DNA of 64,000 nt, from NCBI GenBank assembly GCA_002706335.1, contig PAKZ01000027.1:110177-174176 (forward strand), read 5' to 3'. Positions 8,963-18,174 of this stretch are shown here, one piece after another. Within the stretch, counting starts at the first letter, position 1, and each line of letters starts with the position of its first letter. Under the pieces are notes generated by a model. That model was not told where the DNA came from, made no database searches, and saw nothing but the letters and a program-made list of their open reading frames with translations. Source of the stretch: Ahrensia sp. (GTDB taxonomy: Bacteria; Pseudomonadota; Alphaproteobacteria; Rhizobiales; Rhizobiaceae). The translations under genes and the position numbers were made by a program.

Positions 8963-10198
8963 TCAGTCAGCGCTGGCGATAATATCGGCGAAACGCTTCT
9001 GGGCGTCTTCCGGCGTGATCGACGCATCGGCGAAGAACTCGGCGAACAGATCGTTGATCTGCGACGTCGTGTCCGGCGTGAGAAGCTGGTTGGTGTCCGG
9101 CACCAGCTTGTTCTCGGCGAGCAGCTTCAGGCCCTTCTGCATGCAGTCATTCGCCGTCGACAGGTCGATGTCGCCACGAACCGGCAGCGAACCCTTCTTC
9201 AGGTTGAAAGCCACCTGTACGGCGGGCTTCAGAAGAAGCGCGGCGAGTTCGGCTTGCGCCTTGGATTTCTCCTCGTCGTCCAAAACCGGGAAGTAGAACG
9301 CGTCGCCGCCGGTGCCGAGCACTTCGGTCACGCCCAGACCCGGAAGGCACGAATAGTCGCTGCCGGCCTTCTGTTCGGCGACCGAGAATTCGCCCTGCGC
9401 CCAGTCGCCCATGATCTGGCCGCCGGCCTTGCCGGTGATGACGAGGTTTGTCGCCTCGTTCCAGGACTGCACGGTCGAGCCGTCCGACATTTCACGCGCA
9501 TCGGCCGCCGCCTTGAAGACGCGGGCGACTTCAGGACCGGCCGCGACTTCGGCGTCCTTGTCGCCATAGACCTTCTCGAAGATCTCGACGGGCACGAGGG
9601 ACGACATCAGGACGTTGAAAAGTCCGCTCTGCTGCCAGCTCTGCTGACCCACAGCCATCGGAAGAATGCCCTTCTCCTTCAGAGCCGGAGCGGCGGCGAC
9701 GAACTCGTCCCAGTTTGTCGGGACCGGAACGCCGGCATCCTCATAGGCCTTGTGCGAAAGCCACAGCCACTGCCAGGAGTGGATGTTGACCGGCGTGCAG
9801 TAGATGCGACCGTCAACCGTACAGCCGTCGAGAAGCGACGGCGGATTTACGACGTCCTTCCAGCCCTCGGCCTCGGCGATGTCGGTCAGGTCGCGCAGCA
9901 GCCCGGCTTCGATCAGGTCCTCCGCCTGACGGCCATGGTTGAACTGGAAAGCGCCCATCGGGTCGCCGCCGGTGATACGGCTGACCATGATGGCGCGAGC
10001 CTGCTCGCCCGGGCCGGCAAAGGCCGCATCGACCCAGTGATTGCCGGTGGCGTCGAAAGCCTTGGCGAATTCCGCCACGGCAGCCGCCTCGCCGCCGCTG
10101 GTCCACCAGTGCATGACCTCAAGATCTGTCGCGTGAGCTGTGGCGGCCGGCAATACCGCCGACACGGCCAACGCCGCAATTGTTGAACGAAGACGCAT
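8963..10198 (-). CDS. sugar ABC transporter substrate-binding protein
   Basis: A 411-residue periplasmic family 1 extracellular solute-binding protein. A classical signal peptide ends near HATDLEV (about residue 23), followed by the family's MHWWTSGGEAAAV start. It resembles the glucose/mannose-type binding proteins (GtsA-like) of Pseudomonas and rhizobia. The ribosome site AGGGAGG lies just before the ATG. It is the first gene of the pentoside operon, reading away from the divergent LacI gene. Ligand unknown; beta-xylosidase downstream makes a xylo-oligosaccharide or free pentose plausible. Confidence 0.92.
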   Translation of the reverse strand: MRLRSTIAALAVSAVLPAATAHATDLEVMHWWTSGGEAAAVAEFAKAFDATGNHWVDAAFAGPGEQARAIMVSRITGGDPMGAFQFNHGRQAEDLIEAGLLRDLTDIAEAEGWKDVVNPPSLLDGCTVDGRIYCTPVNIHSWQWLWLSHKAYEDAGVPVPTNWDEFVAAAPALKEKGILPMAVGQQSWQQSGLFNVLMSSLVPVEIFEKVYGDKDAEVAAGPEVARVFKAAADAREMSDGSTVQSWNEATNLVITGKAGGQIMGDWAQGEFSVAEQKAGSDYSCLPGLGVTEVLGTGGDAFYFPVLDDEEKSKAQAELAALLLKPAVQVAFNLKKGSLPVRGDIDLSTANDCMQKGLKLLAENKLVPDTNQLLTPDTTSQINDLFAEFFADASITPEDAQKRFADIIASAD

Positions 10199-10214
10199 GT
10201 TTTCCTCCCTGCGA

Positions 10215-10230
10215 ACTGTAACGTTGCAGT
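10215..10230. promoter_or_regulatory. candidate LacI-family operator, binding-protein side
   Basis: ACTGTAACGTTGCAGT is a 16-bp near-palindrome (one mismatched pair) centred on AACGTT, 17 bp upstream of the binding-protein start. Even symmetry with a central CG is typical of LacI-family sites. A second AACGTT lies at 10419-10424 in front of the regulator gene. Confidence 0.6.
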
Positions 10231-10410
10231 GGAACTGTATGGCAAGGATTTTTCCTGCGCAACCGGGCCGATGAAATTTTCTTCGAGCGTCGAAAAAATA
10301 AAAGGAATGTCGTAGAAATCCGGAAAATACGGCTTTCTGCCGAGGATTCTGGGACTAAACCCGAGGAAGAACTGCGCCTTCGGCAACGCAGCATCTCTTT
10401 TTGCACCGCA

Positions 10411-10430
10411 TAAACTTTAACGTTTGTGTC
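10411..10430. promoter_or_regulatory. candidate second LacI-family operator, regulator side
   Basis: TAAACTTTAACGTTTGTGTC is centred on the same AACGTT core as the site at 10215-10230, with weaker flanking symmetry. The two cores are about 200 bp apart in the 306-bp divergent region between the transport operon and the LacI gene. The rest of that region is AT-rich in places but shows no gene. Confidence 0.45.
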
Positions 10431-10504
10431 AATCGATGCATGTTTGTTGAAACCACACTGCCGACAGGCCTATAGTTCCCCCGAGTCTCAAGGGCGGAAC
10501 GGAA

Positions 10505-11584
10505 ATGGCGCTGAAAACAAAAGGAAAACAGAGCGAAGCGGCGGAACCGGCGTCCGGACCGCCGACCCTGAAATCCATCGCCTTCATGACCGGCTACTCG
10601 ATCACGACCGTTTCGCGCGCGCTCAAGGACGCGCCGGATATCGGTGAAGAGGCCAAGAAACGCGTGCGGCTTGTGGCCAAGCAGATCGGTTACCGTCCGA
10701 ACCGGGCGGGCGTTCGTCTGAGAACCGGCAAGACGAACGTGATCAGCCTCGTTCTCAACACCCAGGAAGAGGTGATGGGCCTGACATCCCAGATGGTCCT
10801 CGGCATCTCCGACGTGCTGCGCGGCACGCCCTACCACCTCGTCGTAACGCCCTACTCTCTGGAAAACGATTCAATGGAGCCGGTGCGCTACATCGTCGAA
10901 ACCGGTTCCGCCGACGGCGTGATCCTGTCACGTATCGAATTGCGGGACCGCCGCGTGCGCTATCTGTCCGAGCACGGCATGCCCTTCGCCACCCATGGCC
11001 GCACCGACATGGGCATCGATCATCCCTGGCATGATTTCGACAATGAGCGTTTCGCCCATGACGCCGCCAACATGCTGGCCAAGCGGGGCGTCAAGCGCGC
11101 GGCACTTGTCCCGCCGCCGGACAATCTCACTTATGCGCGCCACATGAAGGCAGGCTTTGCAACCGGCCTCCGCGAGCACGGAATGCAGCAGGTCGCGCTC
11201 GACACGGTGACCGTCGACGATACGCTCGATACGATCCAGGCCGGTGTCTACGAGATCATGCGAGGACCCGGACGGCCGGACGGAATCGTCTGCGGCAGCG
11301 GCGGCGCCGCCATCGCAGCTTCTGCTGGCATCGAACAGGCTGGCCTCCAAATCGGTCGCGATGTGCAGATCGTTTCCAAGCAGCACACCAATATTCTCAA
11401 GCGCTACCGCAGCGGAATCGAGGTGATCAACGAGGATGTTCGCCAGGGCGGCCGCGATCTTGCGACCTGCGTGATCCGCTCGATCGAGGGCGTGCCAGCC
11501 GACGAACTCCACTTCCTGTCCTATCCGGACGACCCGGCGGACACGCCCGGCGTTCCGGCGGAACTGCCGCAGGTCGCTGTCTAG
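10505..11584 (+). CDS. LacI-family transcriptional regulator
   Basis: A 359-residue regulator. After a short basic extension, the LacI helix-turn-helix is at about residues 20-60 (LKSIAFMTGYSITTVSRALKD), followed by the hinge segment IGYRPNRAGVRLRTGKTN and a periplasmic-binding-protein-like effector domain. It is divergent from the pentoside import and catabolism operon and is the obvious candidate for its repressor, released by a sugar or sugar phosphate. The stop is 14 bp from the convergent reductase gene. Confidence 0.92.
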   Translation: MALKTKGKQSEAAEPASGPPTLKSIAFMTGYSITTVSRALKDAPDIGEEAKKRVRLVAKQIGYRPNRAGVRLRTGKTNVISLVLNTQEEVMGLTSQMVLGISDVLRGTPYHLVVTPYSLENDSMEPVRYIVETGSADGVILSRIELRDRRVRYLSEHGMPFATHGRTDMGIDHPWHDFDNERFAHDAANMLAKRGVKRAALVPPPDNLTYARHMKAGFATGLREHGMQQVALDTVTVDDTLDTIQAGVYEIMRGPGRPDGIVCGSGGAAIAASAGIEQAGLQIGRDVQIVSKQHTNILKRYRSGIEVINEDVRQGGRDLATCVIRSIEGVPADELHFLSYPDDPADTPGVPAELPQVAV

Positions 11585-11597
11585 AGCCTTTCAGGGT

Positions 11598-12185
11598 CTA
11601 GAAACGCCGGATGCGCCTGTCCACGAGCGCAAGGAAATCGGCGCGCGACTGCGGTGTCGACACATCCATGAGGTAGTGCGCCAGGAAAAGCGTCTTGCAG
11701 CGCTTGGCGAAGAGCGCGCGCATGCCGCGCAGCAGCGTGCGCTTGCCCGGATGGCCGACGACATAGGACCACCAGCGCGGCGCGCCGCAGGTCGTCACGA
11801 CGCCGAGCTTGCGGATATGGGTCATCAGCGGACGAATCCGTTTCGTCTCCGGCGACATCGCGAAGGTGATCTCGGGCGTCCAGACCCGGTCGAGCCACCC
11901 CTTCAGCATTGCCGGCAGGCCGTACCACCATGTCGGATAGACGAAGACCAGCCCCTCGGCCCAGGCAAGCTGCTCGGCATGCGCCGGCAGCGGATGCTGG
12001 TCTTTCTGCATGTCGTTATAGACACGCCGCTCGTCGCAACCCATCACCGGATCGAAACCTTCGGCATACAGATCGATCAGCCTCGTTTCGTTGCCGCCTT
12101 CGGCAAGCGCGTTCATGACCGTGTCGCGCAACGCCGCTCCGAAGCTCTCCGGTACCGGATGGCAATAAACAACAAGTATCCGCAT
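11598..12185 (-). CDS. NAD(P)H-dependent oxidoreductase (flavodoxin-like fold)
   Basis: A 195-residue protein of the Flavodoxin_2 family (NQO/KefF/MdaB-like), which binds FMN or FAD and reduces quinones or other acceptors with NAD(P)H. Family features are the N-terminal ILVVYCHPVPESFGAAL strand-loop and the FVYPTWWYGLPAMLKGWLDRV segment over the flavin. It is the last gene of a minus-strand operon; its ATG shares one base with the stop of its paralogue (TGATG). The two adjacent paralogues may form a heterodimer or serve different acceptors; this is inference. Confidence 0.85.
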   Translation of the reverse strand: MRILVVYCHPVPESFGAALRDTVMNALAEGGNETRLIDLYAEGFDPVMGCDERRVYNDMQKDQHPLPAHAEQLAWAEGLVFVYPTWWYGLPAMLKGWLDRVWTPEITFAMSPETKRIRPLMTHIRKLGVVTTCGAPRWWSYVVGHPGKRTLLRGMRALFAKRCKTLFLAHYLMDVSTPQSRADFLALVDRRIRRF

Positions 12186-12766
12186 CAGAACGCGTCCATT
12201 GCCGTCTCGACACGGCCGATGAAACGTTTGCGCGTCTCATCCGTCGATCGGTTCATGTCGTAATGCGCCAGATAGTCGAACGGCGCGCCCGGCTTGACGA
12301 TCACGCGCAGCACCCGGTTGACGAGCTTGCGCGGCGGATCGCCGACCAGAAACGCTCTCATCCGCGTCCCGCCATAGGTCGTCACCACACTCACCTTCCT
12401 GATGTTGTGCAGACACGGTCGGACCTTGCCATTACGCATCTCGAACGAAACGCCCGGCAGGAAGACACGATCGAAGAACCCCTTCAGGATCGCCGGGTAA
12501 CCGAAGTTCCAGACCGGATAGCTCAGCACCAGCGCCTCCGCCGCGCGCAGCCGCTCGACATAAGTCTTCACCGGTTCGAGGTTGGGGCCGATATCGTGAT
12601 AGCCAATCCGCTCGGACCGGCTCAGCCGCGGGTCGAAATCCTCGGCATAGAGATCGCAATCGTCGACCTCGTGGCCTCTCGCTTTCAGCCGTTCGACAAT
12701 GATTTGGTGCAGCGAGCCGTTGAAGCTCTCGGCGACCGGATGAGCATGCAGGACCAGAACACGCAT
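12185..12766 (-). CDS. NAD(P)H-dependent oxidoreductase (flavodoxin-like fold), paralogue
   Basis: A 193-residue Flavodoxin_2 protein related to the gene immediately downstream (VLVLHAHPVAESFNGSLH; LSYPVWNFGYPAILKGFFDRV). The ATG at 12766 lies 3 bp after the stop of the FAD oxidase gene and follows TTAGGTG, so translation is probably coupled; a GTG one codon earlier is an alternative. Predicted cytoplasmic flavin reductase. Its context with a FAD oxidase suggests electron transfer or reduction of an oxidised intermediate. Confidence 0.84.
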   Translation of the reverse strand: MRVLVLHAHPVAESFNGSLHQIIVERLKARGHEVDDCDLYAEDFDPRLSRSERIGYHDIGPNLEPVKTYVERLRAAEALVLSYPVWNFGYPAILKGFFDRVFLPGVSFEMRNGKVRPCLHNIRKVSVVTTYGGTRMRAFLVGDPPRKLVNRVLRVIVKPGAPFDYLAHYDMNRSTDETRKRFIGRVETAMDAF

Positions 12767-12769
12767 CAC

Positions 12770-14176
12770 CTAACTCGCCTTCTGCAAGCCCTTGAACAGC
12801 CAGACGGCGCCGGTGTCGTAATCGTAATCCGGGTTTTCCCAGGCGATCATCTTGCCGGGGTTGAGCAGGCCCTTCGGATCGGCCTCGCGCTTGAAGGCGA
12901 GCTGGATTTCGTCGGTCTGCTTCATGCCGCCCTCCTCCAGCGTGAAGCGATGCGGATTGAAGATAGGCGCGCCCTCGCGATTGAAGGTCTCGATGATCTC
13001 GTCCAGCCGCGCCTCGGTGGTGTAGCGCACCATCGGCAGCCCGAAGCAGGTTATGTCTCCGTCGAAGCGCACGAATTCCAGGTGATCGATGATCTCGCCC
13101 TTGAACATGCCGTGCAGCTTCTCGATCAGCGCGAGCTGGTTCGGGAAAGGATAGAGCACCTGCAGATAGGTGATCGCCGGGTCGATCCTGAGCCCGCGCA
13201 AGGTGGTGTGGTTCCAGGCGAGCTCGAATGCCGGCGGCAGGCCGCGCATGCCTTCGGCGGAGAGCGCTGCGCTGTTGAACGCGATGTTGCCGCCTTCCCG
13301 CGCCGTATAGGCCAGGAATGCGTCGAGCGACTGCGGCGCGACCATGCAGATCACGACACTGTCGCCTTCCTTGAGGAACTTCTGGTGCCGCTTGAAATAG
13401 TCGAAAGGCGCAGGCGCCGAAATGACCGTATTGAGCTTGAGGAGGATCCCGTCCTGCCGCCCGAGCGCATTGGCGTAGCCCGCCGCTTCCACGAAATCGT
13501 CGAATGTGACGATCACATCGATCCAGTCATAGGCCGCCGTCAGCGGTATTTCGACCTCGGTGATGATCCCGTTGGTACCATAGGCATGCGTGACCTTGTG
13601 CAAATCCGCGCCGGTCAGTTCGAGCACCCGGGGCTCTTCCTCCATGGTGACGACGCGCAGCCGGATCACATTGCCGAAATCGCGCAGGCCGCCCCAGCGT
13701 GTCGAGCCGACGCCTCCGGAACCGCCCGCGACGAAACCCGCGACGGTCGCCGTATGGGTGGTGGAGGGATGCATGCGCATTTCCTGTCCGGATTGCTCGC
13801 GCGCAGCCTTGTCCAGATCGGAGCAGATCACGCCCGGACCGACCACCGCCCTGCCCGGCGCGATTTCCTTGATTTCGCTCATGTCGGCGAGCGACAGCAC
13901 CACGCCGCCCGAAAGCGGCATCGCCTGGCCGTAATTGCCTGTGCCCGTACCGCGCGGCGTAACCGGCACATCGTGCTTGTAACAGGCCTTCAGAACCCGG
14001 ATGACTTCGTCCTCGGTCTTCGGCGAAACGATCAGATCGCCGGTCACGTGGTCGAGCCGCTCCTTGAGAACCGGCGAGTACCAATAGAAATCGCGGCTTT
14101 TCTGCTGGACGATCTTCTCATTGTCCTCGATCTTTATTCCGTCGAGGTCCGCGCGCAGCGCGTCGATGCCCGTCAT
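12770..14176 (-). CDS. FAD-binding oxidoreductase (GlcD/D-lactate dehydrogenase-like)
   Basis: A 468-residue VAO-type flavoprotein with an N-terminal FAD-binding PCMH domain (VPVTPRGTGTGNYGQAMP, then GVVLSLADM) and a C-terminal FAD-oxidase domain ending with GLLNPGKMIAWE. Relatives oxidise 2-hydroxy acids such as glycolate or D-lactate. No iron-sulfur subunit such as GlcF is encoded next to it. It lies 3 bp after the deaminase-like gene, in one transcript with an ABC importer, so its real substrate is probably a product of that hydrolase rather than glycolate. Function open. Confidence 0.82.
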   Translation of the reverse strand: MTGIDALRADLDGIKIEDNEKIVQQKSRDFYWYSPVLKERLDHVTGDLIVSPKTEDEVIRVLKACYKHDVPVTPRGTGTGNYGQAMPLSGGVVLSLADMSEIKEIAPGRAVVGPGVICSDLDKAAREQSGQEMRMHPSTTHTATVAGFVAGGSGGVGSTRWGGLRDFGNVIRLRVVTMEEEPRVLELTGADLHKVTHAYGTNGIITEVEIPLTAAYDWIDVIVTFDDFVEAAGYANALGRQDGILLKLNTVISAPAPFDYFKRHQKFLKEGDSVVICMVAPQSLDAFLAYTAREGGNIAFNSAALSAEGMRGLPPAFELAWNHTTLRGLRIDPAITYLQVLYPFPNQLALIEKLHGMFKGEIIDHLEFVRFDGDITCFGLPMVRYTTEARLDEIIETFNREGAPIFNPHRFTLEEGGMKQTDEIQLAFKREADPKGLLNPGKMIAWENPDYDYDTGAVWLFKGLQKAS

Positions 14177-14179
14177 CGT

Positions 14180-15493
14180 CTACTCCATCAAATGGTCTAG
14201 TTCTTCATAGGATGGCAGCGCCCGGTCGATGACTTTGCCATCACGCACCACGATCCGTCCGCTTTCCGGCCGCGACAGGATCTCCGTCCAGGACCGTCCC
14301 TCGCAAATCAGGAAATCCGCCGGCCCGCCCTCGACAAGCCTGCCGCAGTCCTCGCTCAGTCCCATCGCTTTCGCCGGATTGGAAAGCGCCGCTTTCGGCC
14401 AGTCGGCAACCGGGTGATCGAACTGGATGATCCGCGTCGCCATGCGATAGACTTCGATCATGTCGAGATCGCCATAGGCGTAGAACGGGTCGCGCGTGTT
14501 GTCGGACGCGACGCAGACATTGATGCCGCGCGCCTTCATCTCGTGCAGCAGCGTCACGCCGCGCCAACGCGGCGTCGTGTTGTCCGAACGGCGATCCTGC
14601 AGGAACATGTTGCACATCGGTAGCGAAACCACCGAGATGTTGCAGTCGGCAACCGCATCGAGCGTACGCAACACCTCGTCGTCGGGCTGGCGCGCAAGCG
14701 AGCAGCAATGGCCGATCAGGATGCGCCCCTCATAGCCGTTGCGTTTCGCCGCCTCGGCGATCAGGCGCAGCGACACCGCCTCCAGCGCATCGGTCTCGTC
14801 GGCGTGAAAATCGAGCGGCAGGTCGTTTTCGATCGCGGCGCGGAATATCATGTCGAGCAGTTGTTCGATGTCCGGCACCATGAAGGTGACCGCACCGAGC
14901 ACGCCGCCCGCTTGCCTCACCCGCTGTACGAGCGTCTGGAACCAGGCTTCGTCGCGGCCCGTGTCGATGCCGAACAGGCAGGCGCCTTGCAGATCGATCC
15001 GGCCTTTCCAGCGCTCGCGCACCTTTTCGAAGACCGGCCAGGAGATTGTCTCCTGCGGCGGCAGCGAGTCGAGATGGGTACGGATCGCCTTGGTGCCGTA
15101 GGCGTAGGCGCATTTCAGCGCGAACTCCATGCGCGCCTCGACATCTTCCGCCGACCAGTTGGCCGACCGGTCGGCCAGCACCGCGCCCAACGCGCCCGGA
15201 AACGACCCGTCGGGATTGGGCCTGCGCGGCCAGATGTGACCCTTGTCGAGATGCGTGTGGCAATCGATGAGCGCCGGAAGGACGACGCGGCGGCGCAGAT
15301 CGTTCTCCGCGCCCTCACTCGCTGCGACGGACGGTGTAATGGAGGCGATACGCCCATTCTCGACGGTCAGATCGTATAGTCCGAACCCCTCGTCGTCATG
15401 CTCCGCCCCGCCGGAATCGACCCATGAATCGTGCAGATGCGCCCGATACAGACTGAAACCCGTCTCGGTTCGAACGATTGCTCCACCAGACAT
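14180..15493 (-). CDS. cytosine deaminase-like amidohydrolase
   Basis: A 437-residue metal-dependent hydrolase of the cytosine deaminase/AtzC-like group. Metal and catalytic residues are visible in DCHTHLDKGHIWPR, FHADETD, LIGHCCSL and ASDNTRDPF. Members deaminate cytosine, creatinine or triazine-type rings. The ATG at 15493 shares a base with the stop of the permease gene (TGATG) and follows AGGAG. Its place directly after an NMT1/THI5-type importer suggests that it acts on the imported compound, most likely a nitrogen heterocycle. Confidence 0.85.
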   Translation of the reverse strand: MSGGAIVRTETGFSLYRAHLHDSWVDSGGAEHDDEGFGLYDLTVENGRIASITPSVAASEGAENDLRRRVVLPALIDCHTHLDKGHIWPRRPNPDGSFPGALGAVLADRSANWSAEDVEARMEFALKCAYAYGTKAIRTHLDSLPPQETISWPVFEKVRERWKGRIDLQGACLFGIDTGRDEAWFQTLVQRVRQAGGVLGAVTFMVPDIEQLLDMIFRAAIENDLPLDFHADETDALEAVSLRLIAEAAKRNGYEGRILIGHCCSLARQPDDEVLRTLDAVADCNISVVSLPMCNMFLQDRRSDNTTPRWRGVTLLHEMKARGINVCVASDNTRDPFYAYGDLDMIEVYRMATRIIQFDHPVADWPKAALSNPAKAMGLSEDCGRLVEGGPADFLICEGRSWTEILSRPESGRIVVRDGKVIDRALPSYEELDHLME

Positions 15494-16353
15494 CAACGCT
15501 CCTGTGTCAGCGCGCTTTCATGCCAGCGCCGCAGGATGCGGTTGGATATGAAGGAAAGCACGAGGAAAATCAGAATGCCGGTAAACGAGATCAGGATCAG
15601 CGCGGCGAAGAGACGCGGGGCGTTGAGCCGGTAACCGGCCTCGATGATGCGGCTGGCGAGCCCGGAGGACAGGCCCGACGCACCGGCGACGAATTCCGCC
15701 ACGACCGCGCCGATCAGCGCAAGACCGCCGGCGATCTTCAGTCCGCCAAGGAAATAAGGCATCGAAGCCGGCAAACGCAGATGCCACAACGTCTGCCAGC
15801 GCGACGCGCCGTTAAGCTTGAACAGGTCGAGTAGGTTCCGGTCGACCGAGTTTAGCCCCAGCGTCGTGTTCGACAGGATCGGGAAAAAGGCGACGATCCA
15901 TGCGCAAAGCAGAAGCTTGGTGGTCTGGTTGTCCACATAAATGTTGATCAACGGGAAGATCGCCACGATGGGTGTGACCTGCAGAACCACAGCGAAGGGA
16001 AAGAAGCTCATCTCCACCCATTTCGACTGGGTGAAAAGCACCGACAAACCGACGCCGCCGGCAACCGCGAGAGCCAGTGAGAGGAAAGTGATCTTCAGCG
16101 TGTTGACCAGCGAGGAGAACAACAGGCCGCGATCTTCGATCAGCGTCGCCAGCACCTCGCCCGGCCGCGGCAGGATGTAGCGCGGGATCTCGTTCCAGAC
16201 GCAGATCCGGTCCCACATGAAGATCGCGACACACATGATCAGGATCGGCAACAGCCATTTGCCGGTCTTTTCCATCTTGCGCTGGCGTGCGCGCCGCATT
16301 TCCTCGGCATCGATCATCACCGCTTCATGGCCCTGCATCTCAGTGGAGGACAT
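15493..16353 (-). CDS. ABC transporter permease (SsuC/ThiX-like)
   Basis: A 286-residue permease of the taurine/nitrate/pyrimidine-precursor type, with about six membrane segments and the EAA-like segment LDLFKLNGASRWQTLWHLRLP. A GGGAGG ribosome site 8 nt upstream fixes the ATG at 16353; the gene overlaps the ATPase gene by 14 bp. It works with the ATPase and the NMT1-type binding protein encoded upstream. Confidence 0.9.
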   Translation of the reverse strand: MSSTEMQGHEAVMIDAEEMRRARQRKMEKTGKWLLPILIMCVAIFMWDRICVWNEIPRYILPRPGEVLATLIEDRGLLFSSLVNTLKITFLSLALAVAGGVGLSVLFTQSKWVEMSFFPFAVVLQVTPIVAIFPLINIYVDNQTTKLLLCAWIVAFFPILSNTTLGLNSVDRNLLDLFKLNGASRWQTLWHLRLPASMPYFLGGLKIAGGLALIGAVVAEFVAGASGLSSGLASRIIEAGYRLNAPRLFAALILISFTGILIFLVLSFISNRILRRWHESALTQER

Positions 16354-17158
16354 GATCGTCACCTCCCTCGCCCTCGATACCCATCGCCGAACGAAGCAGC
16401 GACGAGGCCTTGCGGGTCAGGTGCGCATAGTCTTCCGACGTGCGGAACGTCTCGTCGCGCGGATAAGGCGCGTCCACATCCATCTCGCCGAAGACGCGGC
16501 CCGGATGCGCCGCCATCACGACGATCCTGTTCGACAGGAAAACGCTTTCGAACACGGAATGGGTAACGAAAATGACCGTGAAACGCTCGCGCTCCCAAAG
16601 CGTCAGCAGGTCGCTGTTGAGCTGGAAACGTGTGATCTCGTCCAGCGCGGCGAACGGCTCGTCCATCAGCAGCACTCGCGGCCGCGTCACCAGCCCGCGC
16701 GCAATCGACACGCGCATCTTCATGCCGCCGGAGAGTTCACGCGGCACCGCGTTCTCGAAACCGGTCAGATTGACCTGGGAAAGCACTTCCTCGACCTGCG
16801 GCTTCGCATCGGCGCGCGAAACGCCCTGCAGGCGCAGCGGCAGCCAGACATTGTCGAAGACGGACGCCCACGGCATCAGAGTCGGCTCCTGGAAAACGAA
16901 GCCGATATCGGCCTTTCCCATCACCGGACCGCGCCAGTCGAGGATACCCGATGTCGGCGATGACAGGCCGGCGATAAGCCGCAAGGCCGTCGACTTGCCG
17001 CATCCGGACGGCCCGAGCAGGCTCAGGAAATCTCCCTGATTGATCGTCATATCGACATCACGCAGGGCGACGACGTCGTTTCCGAAAACTTTTCCGACGG
17101 ACCGCAGGATAAGCTGCGGTCCGCCGGTCTTTGCCTTGTCGGCAGGTTGCATGTCCAC
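16340..17158 (-). CDS. ABC transporter ATP-binding protein (SsuB/TauB-like)
   Basis: A 272-residue ATPase with Walker A GPSGCGKST, signature LSGGMKMRVSIARGL, Walker B VLLMDEPFAALDE and switch His in VTHSVFESVF. Sequence type and context place it with nitrate/taurine/aminomethylpyrimidine importers. It starts 20 bp after the binding-protein gene with no hairpin between them, unlike the sugar operons in this window. Confidence 0.91.
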   Translation of the reverse strand: MDMQPADKAKTGGPQLILRSVGKVFGNDVVALRDVDMTINQGDFLSLLGPSGCGKSTALRLIAGLSSPTSGILDWRGPVMGKADIGFVFQEPTLMPWASVFDNVWLPLRLQGVSRADAKPQVEEVLSQVNLTGFENAVPRELSGGMKMRVSIARGLVTRPRVLLMDEPFAALDEITRFQLNSDLLTLWERERFTVIFVTHSVFESVFLSNRIVVMAAHPGRVFGEMDVDAPYPRDETFRTSEDYAHLTRKASSLLRSAMGIEGEGGDDHVLH

Positions 17159-17178
17159 GCGGAAATGCCTTTCGAAGA

Positions 17179-18174
17179 TTACTTCTTAAGGTCCAGGCCA
17201 ACGCCCTTGTTCACGAATTCCAGCGTGTAGGACTTCCCGATATCGATGTCCGCGTCCATGACGCCTGAATCGACCATCTTCTGGTAGAAATCGGCGATCC
17301 GCTCGTCGGTCATCGCACCGATACCCATCTCTTCCGTGTCGCCGGAATCGACGATGCCGTATTCCTTGAGCTTCTCGATCGAAAAGGCGATCTGCTCGTC
17401 GGACATGTCCGGATTGTCTTTCTTGATCATCTCGTTGGCGGCGGCGTTGTCGCCATAGAGATAATTGTACCAGCCCTTCGAGGAGGCATCGACGAAGCAC
17501 TGGACGACTTCCGGGCGCTCGTCGATCGTCTTCTGCATCGTCTCGACGGTCGTGGAATAGGTGCTGAAACCGTAATCGGCGAGCAGGAACAGGTTCGGCA
17601 CGAAACCGCCCTCACGCTCAACCGCGAATGGCTCGGACGTGATGTAGCCCTGTTGCACCGATTTCGGATTGGCGATGAACGGCGCGGGGTTGAACGTGTA
17701 GGGAATACGCTTCGACTCGTCGAAGCCGAAATCCTTGACCATCCACTGATAGAAGGTCTGGAAACCCTCGTCGCCGAGGATAAACTGTTCGGCGTTCTTC
17801 AGCTCTTCCCAGCTGTCGAGCCCCTCGCCCGGATGGCTCATCAGAACCTGCGGCTCTTTCTGGAAATGCGCGGCGACGACCTTGAGCGGAATGTCCTGCT
17901 CGACGGCCGAGAAGGCCTGCAGCATGTTGCCGCCCATGTAGAAATCGATCTTGCCGGCCAGCATCAGCGGACGGCCGGAGACCTGCGGTCCGCCCTGCAT
18001 GATCTCGACCTCGAGACCGCACGCCTCGTAGGAGCCGTCGGCGACCGCCTGATAATATCCGCCATGCTCGGCCTGGGCCAGCCAGTTGGTAGCGAAGGTG
18101 ACCTTTTCCAGGGCGAAGGCCTGGGTGGAGAATACGGCCCCAAGGGCTGTGGTGATCAATAGAACTCGTTTCAC
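17179..18174 (-). CDS. ABC transporter substrate-binding protein (NMT1/THI5-like)
   Basis: A 331-residue periplasmic protein with signal peptide (MKRVLLITTALGAVFSTQAFA) and the NMT1/THI5 fold signature ATNWLAQAEHGGYYQAVADG, as in ThiY and other pyrimidine-precursor binding proteins. I chose the GTG at 18174 because GAGGTG lies 5 nt upstream and because the signal peptide starts there; an upstream ATG would add nine residues. No TPP riboswitch was recognised upstream, which argues against simple thiamine control. Ligand: probably a pyrimidine-like heterocycle. Confidence 0.88.
   Translation of the reverse strand: MKRVLLITTALGAVFSTQAFALEKVTFATNWLAQAEHGGYYQAVADGSYEACGLEVEIMQGGPQVSGRPLMLAGKIDFYMGGNMLQAFSAVEQDIPLKVVAAHFQKEPQVLMSHPGEGLDSWEELKNAEQFILGDEGFQTFYQWMVKDFGFDESKRIPYTFNPAPFIANPKSVQQGYITSEPFAVEREGGFVPNLFLLADYGFSTYSTTVETMQKTIDERPEVVQCFVDASSKGWYNYLYGDNAAANEMIKKDNPDMSDEQIAFSIEKLKEYGIVDSGDTEEMGIGAMTDERIADFYQKMVDSGVMDADIDIGKSYTLEFVNKGVGLDLKK

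Noticed and set aside
11581..11602. CTAGA/TCTAG inverted repeat at the end of the LacI gene as a terminator
   Set aside because: The stem is only five A/T-rich pairs with a long loop and no T-run.
12263..14200. A 645-codon open frame on the plus strand opposite the FAD oxidase and a reductase gene
   Set aside because: Antisense shadow of the two minus-strand genes; no ribosome site or recognisable domain.
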